Of a stretch of DNA of 27,303 nucleotides, positions 12,833 through 19,201 are shown piece by piece. Numbering within the stretch: the first letter of the stretch is position 1; each line of letters opens with the position of its first letter. The translations under genes and the position numbers were made by a program. Below the pieces are notes generated by a model that was given only the letters and a program-made list of their open reading frames with translations, searched no databases and was not told where the DNA came from. The stretch is from positions 1 to 27,303 of IMG/VR virus record IMGVR_UViG_3300025645_000368. One strand, written 5' to 3'. The DNA is from a virus.

Positions 12833-14588
12833 CTTGGCCGCTGCATATTGGGGACACGATTCCTCAATATGTTTTTATAACGACCAAAGTAAAACCTTTC
12901 ACGTAATAGAAATAGAGAAACTAACCGGAATTAAACACTATCGTGGACATGCACGATACGAAGAACAAAAAGAAATACTAGAGAGATGTCTTAAAGTATC
13001 CGAAGAAGACTTCGGCATCGAGAACGACTATGACGTTTTCATTGTGGGATCAGATGTCGATGAACAGATAAATCCTCTGTGTCTAGATCCAGACATTGTC
13101 AAACAGGTCTTCAATGTACGCGAGACCACCACTCATCATCGTCACCATGCTGCACATGCATGGGGCGCATATGCTCAGTCCCCATGGGTAACTAAACCGT
13201 GCACTGTCTTTACTCACGATGCGGGTGGAGACGACGGTCATACTCATATATGGAGAGCTAATTCCAAACGTCTCCGATCCTTAAATGAAGTAAACTACGA
13301 CAGAACCGCCTACGAGAACATTGACACCAGATTTTTTGGTCGTAACTATAATATTTCTTCTGGTCTCGGATGTCAAAACATGGTAGGTGTAACCCCCAAC
13401 CCATTAGATATGGCAGGTAAAGTCATGGGTGCATCTGCATATGGCGATCATATGTCATACTTCGGTCACTGTGGTAAGGGTCTGATAAACGAAGACGAAG
13501 AGATTACTGAGGCAATAAATCCATCTTTCCCTTGGTTCCGACAGCAGTACACGAAGACCGAACAAGGTCTCGTGCGAGATAACATTATTCGTTATGGAAG
13601 GACATTTAGTAGTGGTAAGGAATGGTGGGTTGATAATCAAGCAGACTCGCCGGAAGAACATAACTATTTTCAAATGTTCATTAGTCCTTTACAACTCACG
13701 TGGGAAGAAGAGTGTGACGTTGCAGCAGGTATCCAAAGACAACACGAAGACAATGTATTAGAGTACCTACAGACACCCAGAGTGTGGGAAGAGATTGTCC
13801 GTAATGGTAAACGTCTAGTGATCTCGGGTGGTTGTGGATTAAACATACTAACCAATACTCGTATACAAGACGAGTTGGGTCTTGAGGTATTTGTTCCACC
13901 CGATGTGCATGATAGTGGATTACCTTTCGGTATGTTATGTAAATATATGTCAGTCAATGGTATGCGTGAGTTCGAAGGGGTGGACATTCGATATGCAGGT
14001 CAACCTATACAGGACATGGAATTGTTGGATGTACATGAATCAACTATAATTACTCTGGAACAATTAGCGGATCTATTAAAGGATGATAAGATACTAGGAT
14101 TGGTTCAAGGTACCTCAGAGGTAGGCCCTCGTGCGTTAGGCAACCGTTCTATCATCTGTGACCCCAAGGGTTGGGATAAGAAGGACAAGGTTAACATAGT
14201 CAAATGCAGAGAGAACTACAGACCGTTTGCTCCCATGGTAAGACAGGAAGACGCACATATATACTTTGAAGCAACATCATATGACAACCTAGAGTATATG
14301 AACTTCAGTGTCAAAACGCGTGAAGAGTATAAAGAAGAACTTGCAGCAGTGACTCATGTAGATGGCACGGCAAGGGTGCAGTCAGTTACCAGAAAGTCGA
14401 ATGCGCTTGTGTACGACCTTCTCAGTGCGTGTGGCGGGGTGTTACTGAACACTTCTTTCAATGTTAAGGGGAAACCGATACTAAATACTTTGAAAGAAGC
14501 ATTTGAAGTATTGGAAGAAACTGCGTTAGATGGAGTCGTGGTATATCATGATGAAAAACTTCATTACTTTACTTCCGAACTATTATAA
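12825..14588 (+). CDS. NodU/CmcH-type O-carbamoyltransferase
   Basis: A 587-residue enzyme expected to transfer a carbamoyl group from carbamoyl phosphate, via carbamoyl-AMP, to a hydroxyl of a sugar or related acceptor. The N-terminal Kae1-like domain starts AAAYWGHDSS and has the metal motif H107-H-A-A-H111 within HHRHHAAHAWGAYA, then DAGGDDGHTH. The C-terminal domain carries the hallmark E432-V-G-P-R-A-L-G-N-R and RENYRPFAPMV. Length is typical of NodU/TobZ. It starts within the end of the endonuclease gene. Carbamoyltransferases of this kind occur in cyanophages. With the FkbM gene it points to sugar decoration, perhaps together with the 18-25 kb cluster. A late promoter overlaps its stop codon. 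Confidence 0.9.
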   Translation: MANLAAAYWGHDSSICFYNDQSKTFHVIEIEKLTGIKHYRGHARYEEQKEILERCLKVSEEDFGIENDYDVFIVGSDVDEQINPLCLDPDIVKQVFNVRETTTHHRHHAAHAWGAYAQSPWVTKPCTVFTHDAGGDDGHTHIWRANSKRLRSLNEVNYDRTAYENIDTRFFGRNYNISSGLGCQNMVGVTPNPLDMAGKVMGASAYGDHMSYFGHCGKGLINEDEEITEAINPSFPWFRQQYTKTEQGLVRDNIIRYGRTFSSGKEWWVDNQADSPEEHNYFQMFISPLQLTWEEECDVAAGIQRQHEDNVLEYLQTPRVWEEIVRNGKRLVISGGCGLNILTNTRIQDELGLEVFVPPDVHDSGLPFGMLCKYMSVNGMREFEGVDIRYAGQPIQDMELLDVHESTIITLEQLADLLKDDKILGLVQGTSEVGPRALGNRSIICDPKGWDKKDKVNIVKCRENYRPFAPMVRQEDAHIYFEATSYDNLEYMNFSVKTREEYKEELAAVTHVDGTARVQSVTRKSNALVYDLLSACGGVLLNTSFNVKGKPILNTLKEAFEVLEETALDGVVVYHDEKLHYFTSELL

Positions 14589-14591
14589 ATA
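14584..14591 (+). promoter_or_regulatory. T4-type late promoter box TATAAATA
   Basis: Exact consensus that overlaps the stop codon of the carbamoyltransferase gene and lies 26 bases before the GTG of the kinase gene. Start is expected near 14597, leaving a leader that holds AAGG at 14607-14610. This is the best placed of the three late boxes in the window. Confidence 0.65.
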
Positions 14592-14617
14592 ATTGTATCA
14601 TAAAATAAGGATTCACC

Positions 14618-15298
14618 GTGTTAACCTTTGAACAATTTTTAAACGAGGGTGTCAATGACCCTGCAATCTTCAAAGCAATCTTCCTTGCGGGCGGGCCAGG
14701 TTCTGGTAAGTCATTCATTGTCGGTAAGACAGGTCTGACCTCTATGGGTTATAAAGTTGTAAACTCTGATGATGCGTTCGAGTCTGCAATGAAGAAGGCT
14801 GGTATGGAAATGGATCCAGACAACATCTTCTCTGTTCAAGGACAAGAACTTCGTGGTAAGGCAAAGAAACTAACTGGTACCAAACAAGCTATGTACATTA
14901 AGGGTCGTCTAGGTTTGGTAATCGATGGCACTGGTAAGGATCCACGTAAGATTTCTAAACAGGCAATTCAACTACGTGCGCTTGGTTACGATGTCGCAAT
15001 GATTTTCGTAAACACTGATCTCGATACTGCGATCTCCCGCGATGCACAACGTTCTCGTACACTGGGTGCTAAAGGCGTCACAGATTACTGGAAAGCGGTA
15101 CAAAAGAATATTGGTAATTTCCAGCAAATGTTCGGTAAAAAGAACTTCCTAGTAGTGGATAACTCTGAAGGTAAGGATTACCAGAAAGAGACTGTCCGTG
15201 CATACCGTGATGCCACTAAGTTCACTAAGGCACCTATAGCGAATAGTAAGGCGAAGGGTTGGATCAAGAAAGAGACGGCCAAGCGTAGTAAAAGATAA
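14618..15298 (+). CDS. P-loop kinase (zeta-toxin/AAA_33-like) with capsid-targeting-like N-terminus
   Basis: A 226-residue P-loop protein: Walker A G25-GPGSGKS32, VVNSDDAFESAM after it (phosphate-binding region of zeta-toxin and polynucleotide-kinase-like enzymes), LVIDGTGKD as the Walker B strand, and a basic tail (KKETAKRSKR). The ligand is not evident: it could phosphorylate RNA, nucleotides or a sugar. The first 11 residues (MLTFEQFLNEG) match the capsid-targeting pattern of T4 internal proteins and include LNE-G, the (L/I)xE consensus of the prohead protease. GTG start at 14618 follows an exact late promoter, so it is expressed with virion proteins. Similar kinases with such N-termini occur in marine T4-like phages. 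Confidence 0.85.
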   Translation: MLTFEQFLNEGVNDPAIFKAIFLAGGPGSGKSFIVGKTGLTSMGYKVVNSDDAFESAMKKAGMEMDPDNIFSVQGQELRGKAKKLTGTKQAMYIKGRLGLVIDGTGKDPRKISKQAIQLRALGYDVAMIFVNTDLDTAISRDAQRSRTLGAKGVTDYWKAVQKNIGNFQQMFGKKNFLVVDNSEGKDYQKETVRAYRDATKFTKAPIANSKAKGWIKKETAKRSKR

Positions 15299-15301
15299 CG
15301 C

Positions 15302-15330
15302 TTGACATAACACCTACATAACTGTATAAT
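15302..15330 (+). promoter_or_regulatory. Consensus sigma70-type promoter
   Basis: TTGACA at 15302-15307 and TATAAT at 15325-15330, both exact, spacer 17 bases. Start near 15337, with leader of about 24 bases holding AAGGA (15346-15350) before the ATG at 15361. It begins a run of small genes leading to IscA-like, PhoH and lysozyme. It is identical in quality to the promoter before nrdA. Confidence 0.8.
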
Positions 15331-15360
15331 GAGCTTCAATGCGTTAAGGATAAGAATATT

Positions 15361-15798
15361 ATGGCACTAACTGCTATTAGATACCAAGTCTATGAGATAC
15401 TAGATAAAGTAACTAACACTAAATCAAGACAAGACAAAGTATCTATACTAAAAGAATACCAGAATAATGCACTAAAAGATGTATTACGGGGTACCTTTGA
15501 CAATGTTATTCAGTGGAATCTACCTGCTGGATCGGTACCCTATAACCCCACCTCCGAAGAATCTCCCCCTACATCCCTGCTCAAGCAACACATGAACTTC
15601 AAGTATTTTGTGAAGGGATTGTTGGCGTCTGAACAGTTGACAAAGGTTCGAAGAGAAAAGATGTTTTTGGATATGTGTGAATCCATACATCCTCGTGATG
15701 CGGACTTGATCATCGGTATGATTAACAAGAAGATGCCTGTTAAAGGTATCACCAAGAAGCTGGTAATGGAGGCATTCCCAGAATTACTTCATGAATAA
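15361..15798 (+). CDS. Conserved T4-like phage protein (possibly DUF6433)
   Basis: A 145-residue soluble protein with helical N-terminal half (TAIRYQVYEILDKVTNTKSR, VSILKEYQNNALKDVLRGTF), a Pro/Ser loop (NPTSEESPPTSLL) and a C-terminal segment (DMCESIHPRDADLIIGMINK, ITKKLVMEAFPELL). The last segment resembles the helical N-terminal domain of ATP-dependent DNA ligases, which could suggest a DNA-related adaptor. I believe the protein belongs to the DUF6433 family of T4-like phages, but I recall this only. No function is known. It is first in the transcript of the promoter at 15302 and is preceded by a good ribosome site. Confidence 0.65.
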   Translation: MALTAIRYQVYEILDKVTNTKSRQDKVSILKEYQNNALKDVLRGTFDNVIQWNLPAGSVPYNPTSEESPPTSLLKQHMNFKYFVKGLLASEQLTKVRREKMFLDMCESIHPRDADLIIGMINKKMPVKGITKKLVMEAFPELLHE

Positions 15799-15824
15799 CT
15801 AACCCAATAAGATAAGGAGAGAGT

Positions 15825-15998
15825 ATGGTTGGAACCACAAATCAACTTGAAAGACTTAGAAAAGACTCGCGAGAGTTGGGACATTTCATTCATAAACTAA
15901 ATAAGAAAGGCAAACCGGACATTGCATATAAAGTCGCGAAACGTCAAACGTTTTTAGAGACTGCAATCTCTCAAGCTGAATCTCGCCTAAGGGGGTGA
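15825..15998 (+). CDS. Small helical protein, unknown
   Basis: A 57-residue product starting MVGTTNQLERLRKDSREL, with AAGGAGAG upstream of the ATG. It is basic and likely two helices (QLERLRKDSRELGHFIHKLN and RQTFLETAISQAESRL), so a small RNA- or DNA-binding or adaptor role is possible but unproven. The gene lies 26 bases after the previous stop and ends in the ascending arm of a hairpin that looks like a terminator. I do not recognise the family. Confidence 0.55.
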   Translation: MVGTTNQLERLRKDSRELGHFIHKLNKKGKPDIAYKVAKRQTFLETAISQAESRLRG

Positions 15999-16022
15999 TC
16001 CTGTATCTGGAACAGGCCCCTT
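15989..16022 (+). terminator. Bulged hairpin, possible terminator
   Basis: AAGGGG (15989-15994) pairs with CCCCTT (16017-16022), and inside it CCTGT (16000-16004) pairs with ACAGG (16012-16016) around a 7-base loop. The 5-base bulge weakens it. It is followed by TATT. It overlaps the last codons and stop of the small helical gene and precedes the next ribosome site, so partial termination or RNA processing is possible. Confidence 0.4.
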
Positions 16023-16057
16023 TATTGGGGTCTATTTCATACAGGAACTATAATATT

Positions 16058-16297
16058 ATGCCAACATACGATCTGAAGAATACCAAGACCGGAGAAGTCA
16101 AAGAAATGATTGTCTCTATCAGCACCATGACCGAAATGGTCGAGTCCGGCGAATGGACTAATCAAATAAACTCTGCACCAAAACTAGTCACTCACAGCGG
16201 TTCTATACTGAACAAGACCAGTTCTGACTGGAAAAACAAACTCACCCAAATTAAACAGGGCACTAGTCGCATGGTTAAGAATAGTATTCATGACTAA
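16058..16297 (+). CDS. FmdB-like protein lacking its zinc cysteines
   Basis: The ATG at 16058 is preferred to the upstream GTG in the same frame at 15995 because AGGAA lies at 16043-16047 and the product then begins MPTYDLKNTKTGE, the N-terminal pattern of the FmdB zinc-ribbon family (usually MPTYEYxCxxCG). Here the two Cys positions are Asn and Thr, and no other Cys occurs in the 79 residues, so no zinc can be bound at this site. The rest (SSDWKNKLTQIKQG near the end) is typical of phage members. No function is known. It overlaps the next gene by 8 bases. Confidence 0.6.
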   Translation: MPTYDLKNTKTGEVKEMIVSISTMTEMVESGEWTNQINSAPKLVTHSGSILNKTSSDWKNKLTQIKQGTSRMVKNSIHD

Positions 16298-16469
16298 ATG
16301 GTGGAGAATCTGGGCGAAGAGTCTAGGGGAGAAAGTTGGTGAAACAGATAAACAAGCTAATACTATTGCTTTTATTAGGACTCTTTGGTGGTTTACTCAT
16401 ATGGCGACTTGTGTCGCTATCATCCTTAACGCAGTAGCAAATCACGGTTGGGGGTTAATAGGATTATAA
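16290..16469 (+). CDS. Small single-pass membrane protein
   Basis: A 59-residue product beginning MTKWWRIWAKSLGEKVGE, overlapping the previous gene by 8 bases. The N-terminal amphipathic, Trp-rich part precedes a polar stretch and one hydrophobic segment (about residues 36-50, THMATCVAIILNAVA), ending GWGLIGL. A protein with the same TKWWxIWAKSLGEK opening is common in T4-like cyanophages, so this is a real gene despite its size. Its function is not known. It precedes the IscA-like gene, whose start lies inside its end. Confidence 0.7.
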   Translation: MTKWWRIWAKSLGEKVGETDKQANTIAFIRTLWWFTHMATCVAIILNAVANHGWGLIGL

Positions 16470-16789
16470 CTATAACTCCCCCCGCACTAGACGTTCTAAA
16501 GAAAAGATTAGAGGGTCGTTCTGACTGTGATGGTATTCGTCTGAGAGTCGACACTGCTGGATGTAGTGGTTACGCATATGGAATGGAATATTCTTACGCC
16601 CAATCGTATGAGGATATAACAGTGACCGTAGAGGACGTGACTTTAATTATTGATCCTAAGAGTGTGCCGTTTCTAACTGGGACAAGACTTGAGTATCTGG
16701 TCGAAGGACTGAACGAAGGGTTTCAGTTCGTCAACCCTAATGTAACTGGCGAATGTGGTTGTGGAGAAAGTTTTTATGTGGAGAAATAG
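16448..16789 (+). CDS. A-type Fe-S cluster carrier (IscA/HesB-like)
   Basis: A protein of about 108-113 residues with the three Cys of A-type scaffold and carrier proteins: C38 in TAGCSGYAYG and C104/C106 in GECGCGES (numbered from the TTG). This family carries or delivers [2Fe-2S] or [4Fe-4S] clusters, and it is a common marine T4-like phage gene. The gene could supply iron-sulfur clusters to the radical SAM enzymes downstream, which is inference. The TTG at 16448 lacks a ribosome site. The family usually begins near the ITITPPAL segment, so ATT at 16463 or ATA at 16466 may be the true start. Both overlap the previous stop, TAA 16467-16469. Confidence 0.88.
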   Translation: MGVNRIITITPPALDVLKKRLEGRSDCDGIRLRVDTAGCSGYAYGMEYSYAQSYEDITVTVEDVTLIIDPKSVPFLTGTRLEYLVEGLNEGFQFVNPNVTGECGCGESFYVEK

Positions 16790-16795
16790 TTTTAA

Positions 16796-17488
16796 ATGAA
16801 GAGAGAACATTCAGAATCCATGAATATACGCATGGAACATTTACGTACCATCGAACCCGCCACTATACGACAGCAAGATGCATTTGATGCATATAAGGCG
16901 GGTAACAACCTTGCACTGGTAGGTACGGCGGGTACAGGAAAGACTTTCCTTGCAATGTACTTCGCACTGGTAGAGATACTTGACAAGAGTACCCCTTATA
17001 GTCATCTTCACATCATTAGATCTGCGGTACCTACTCGCGAGGTGGGATTCTTACCGGGAACTATTGAGGAGAAACTACAAGCATTCACTGGGCCATATCG
17101 TGCAGTCGCTGCAGATCTTTTTGAAGACGATCGCGCCTATGAGAAGTTGGTTCATAATAAATACATTGAGTTCGAGTCGACATCATACATACGAGGTATC
17201 ACATTTGACGATACTATAATATTAGTTGATGAGATGCAAAACCTGAACTTCCATGAACTCGATTCGGTGATTACCCGTATAGGTAATAACTGTAAGGTGA
17301 TTTTCTGTGGGGATGGTAAACAGTCGGACTTCAAGACAGACAAAGATAAGAAGGGTATTAGTACGTTCCTAGAGATACTGGAACAGATGAAACTCTTCGA
17401 AACAGTGAACTTCTCGTGGGAGGATATAGTCAGAAGTGGTCTAGTAAGAGACTATATAATGACTAAGGAACACATGGGAATCGCATAG
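16796..17488 (+). CDS. phoH: PhoH-like ATPase
   Basis: A 230-residue P-loop protein with Walker A G43-TAGTGKT50, Walker B IILVDEMQN (D145, E146), and the conserved PhoH segments PTREVGFLPGTIEEKL and VIFCGDGKQSD. Lengths near 230 are typical of phage PhoH-like proteins (longer bacterial homologs carry extra domains). In phages it is a common signature gene, and proposed roles in phosphate-stress or RNA metabolism are not settled. It lies six bases after the IscA-like gene and 14 bases before the next gene, probably in the same transcript. Confidence 0.93.
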   Translation: MKREHSESMNIRMEHLRTIEPATIRQQDAFDAYKAGNNLALVGTAGTGKTFLAMYFALVEILDKSTPYSHLHIIRSAVPTREVGFLPGTIEEKLQAFTGPYRAVAADLFEDDRAYEKLVHNKYIEFESTSYIRGITFDDTIILVDEMQNLNFHELDSVITRIGNNCKVIFCGDGKQSDFKTDKDKKGISTFLEILEQMKLFETVNFSWEDIVRSGLVRDYIMTKEHMGIA

Positions 17489-17502
17489 CGAGGAGAAGAA
17501 CA

Positions 17503-17748
17503 ATGAGTGATATATTCGATTTTGGTTTTACTGCGGTAACAGAGGACGAGTTAGAAGTCGTCACTACCGAACGTGAAGCTGGGACTGAGACGCAAGAACG
17601 ACTGGAAAGGTTGTTCAACGCAATCACCCCACTGTTAAACAATCTCAAAAAGAATCCGGAGAAGGATTACATTCTCTGGCCAAACAGACTAAGTAAAGTA
17701 GAACAGTTTGAAGACATGTTACAATCAATCTATCAAGGAGACAAGTAG
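17503..17748 (+). CDS. Small acidic phage protein next to phoH
   Basis: An 81-residue acidic protein (MSDIFDFGFTAVTEDELEVV), with a helical middle and end (QERLERLFNAITPLLNNLKK, LSKVEQFEDMLQSIYQGDK) and no membrane segment. A protein with the same MSDIFDFGFTAV opening follows phoH in many T4-like cyanophages, so it is conserved despite unknown function. GAGGAGAA lies just before the ATG, a good ribosome site. Its stop overlaps the GTG of lysozyme by one base (TAGTG). Confidence 0.7.
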   Translation: MSDIFDFGFTAVTEDELEVVTTEREAGTETQERLERLFNAITPLLNNLKKNPEKDYILWPNRLSKVEQFEDMLQSIYQGDK

Positions 17749-18194
17749 TGAATAGGCAAGAAGTGTTTGAAACATTAAAAGTGGACGAAGGTGTAGAATA
17801 TGAAATCTATAACGACCATCTTGGGTACGCAACATTTGGTGTCGGGCACCTCGTACTTGAAACTGACCCCGAACACGGACAACCGGTTGGAACCCCAATC
17901 AGTGAAGACAGAGTTGCCGAGTGTTTTGACAACGACCTCAATACAGCAATCAGCGAGTGTCATGCTTTATACGGACAGGGCGACTTTGATTCGTTACCAG
18001 ACGGAGTACAAGGTGTACTTGTCAATATGATGTTCAACATGGGACGCACTCGTTTGAGTAAGTTCAAGAACTTCAATAGTGCAATCGCAGAAGGTGATTG
18101 GGTTCGTGCAGGTGTAGAAGGTCGAGACAGTCTTTGGCACCGACAGGTTACAAACCGTGCGGAAAGACTAATGGTACAACTAGAACAGGTATGA
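17748..18194 (+). CDS. T4-type lysozyme (endolysin, GH24)
   Basis: A 148-residue glycoside hydrolase of family 24, cleaving the peptidoglycan sugar chain. Alignment by eye to T4 lysozyme gives the catalytic triad E14 (KVDEGVE), D23 (YNDHLG) and T29 (ATFGVGH), all kept, and the C-terminal segment RWLxxxNRAERLMVQL-like (seen as WHRQVTNRAERLMVQ). No signal peptide, so it needs a holin to reach the wall. GTG start at 17748 shares one base with the previous stop. The holin-like (738) and spanin-like (7669, 8075) genes are far away, so lysis is not a cassette here. Confidence 0.92.
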   Translation: MNRQEVFETLKVDEGVEYEIYNDHLGYATFGVGHLVLETDPEHGQPVGTPISEDRVAECFDNDLNTAISECHALYGQGDFDSLPDGVQGVLVNMMFNMGRTRLSKFKNFNSAIAEGDWVRAGVEGRDSLWHRQVTNRAERLMVQLEQV

Positions 18195-18209
18195 AGGTAG
18201 GATAGTAAC

Positions 18210-18350
18210 ATGGCGAAGTATACCCGCTTTGACCCCCGAAATAAAAAGAAAGATCGTCATAAACAACAGTATCAGGGTTTTACCGTAAAGGTTAAGAAAG
18301 AAGAACCTAAAAAGGATACTTGGACTGATGGAACCGTAAGAGTGAAGTAG
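18210..18350 (+). CDS. Small basic conserved phage protein
   Basis: A 46-residue lysine-rich product beginning MAKYTRFDPRNKKKDRHK and ending DGTVRVK. Its opening is conserved in many T4-like cyanophages, where it also lies near lysozyme. It has no membrane segment, and a nucleic-acid-binding role is possible but unknown. The ATG is 15 bases after the lysozyme stop, and the gene ends two bases before the next one, the first of the glycan cluster. Confidence 0.65.
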   Translation: MAKYTRFDPRNKKKDRHKQQYQGFTVKVKKEEPKKDTWTDGTVRVK

Positions 18351-18352
18351 TT

Positions 18353-19201
18353 ATGATTGATGTGTACCGTGAGCCTATCTCAGGTCAACCAATAACGGTG
18401 AACGAAGACTATGAGATTGACTGGCGCGGTACCATTGGTGTCGGGGATATTTTATATGGTCTCAATGCCGCTCATGCATTGGCCAAGATGTATGACCATC
18501 CAATAAAGATGAATGTTTTCTGGACGCATGATGAGGACTATGTCTACCATTATGATGATCCAGAAACAATCATTGAACGTACCCACGTACTTCATAGTTT
18601 GTACCATAACCAACATGATGTTACTGTAAATCATATCTTCAATTCAACAGATGAGGAGATAGAGAAACTACGGTGGCGAGGTTTTGGTCACAAACGAGAT
18701 CAACAGAAGGTGCTCACCTTCCACCACTGGATATTCCGCAAGGATCTATTCCAACGTTCTGAAAACAAAGTAGTGTTCTGGAGACCCACCTTTAACCGTG
18801 AGATACCTTCGGGTGGAAAGAAATGGAAGATGACCTTCTCTGTAAAAGAATGGGAAAGGATCATTATGTTTCTTGAACTCAAGGGTTACAATCTTGTGGA
18901 GTTAACCTACCGCACTCCTGTAAGGGAGGCAATTTATCATATAAGTACTTCCAAGTTCTGCATCTTTTATGATGGGATGTGGCAGTACATCGCCCGTAAC
19001 TTTTGTAAACCCGTTATCACACTAGGTGGTAGTAGTATCGCAAAGATACATTCACCGCAGGGCGTACACTTCAGTAAACCCCATGATGACAGTAACTGTT
19101 TTTGGGATTACCTATATAAGTTACCTAAGAACGAAATGCATTTGTTGAGTCGTGCAAAACGTTATAAGAAACAATTAATGGATAAGATAGATGACTTTTA
19201 A
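18353..19201 (+). CDS. GT9-like (heptosyltransferase-type) glycosyltransferase, tentative
   Basis: A 282-residue protein. Near the N-terminus GTIGVGDILYGLNAAHALA is the kind of Gly-rich loop found in GT9 heptosyltransferases. The C-terminal half has TSKFCIFYDGMWQYIARNFCKP followed by VITLGGSS, like the acceptor/NDP-sugar region of GT-B enzymes. No DxD is expected. Such proteins occur in marine phages. The substrate is unknown, and the fold assignment is by motif impression only. First gene of the cluster at 18.35-24.94 kb. It overlaps the next gene by 11 bases, so the two are co-translated. Confidence 0.6.
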   Translation: MIDVYREPISGQPITVNEDYEIDWRGTIGVGDILYGLNAAHALAKMYDHPIKMNVFWTHDEDYVYHYDDPETIIERTHVLHSLYHNQHDVTVNHIFNSTDEEIEKLRWRGFGHKRDQQKVLTFHHWIFRKDLFQRSENKVVFWRPTFNREIPSGGKKWKMTFSVKEWERIIMFLELKGYNLVELTYRTPVREAIYHISTSKFCIFYDGMWQYIARNFCKPVITLGGSSIAKIHSPQGVHFSKPHDDSNCFWDYLYKLPKNEMHLLSRAKRYKKQLMDKIDDF

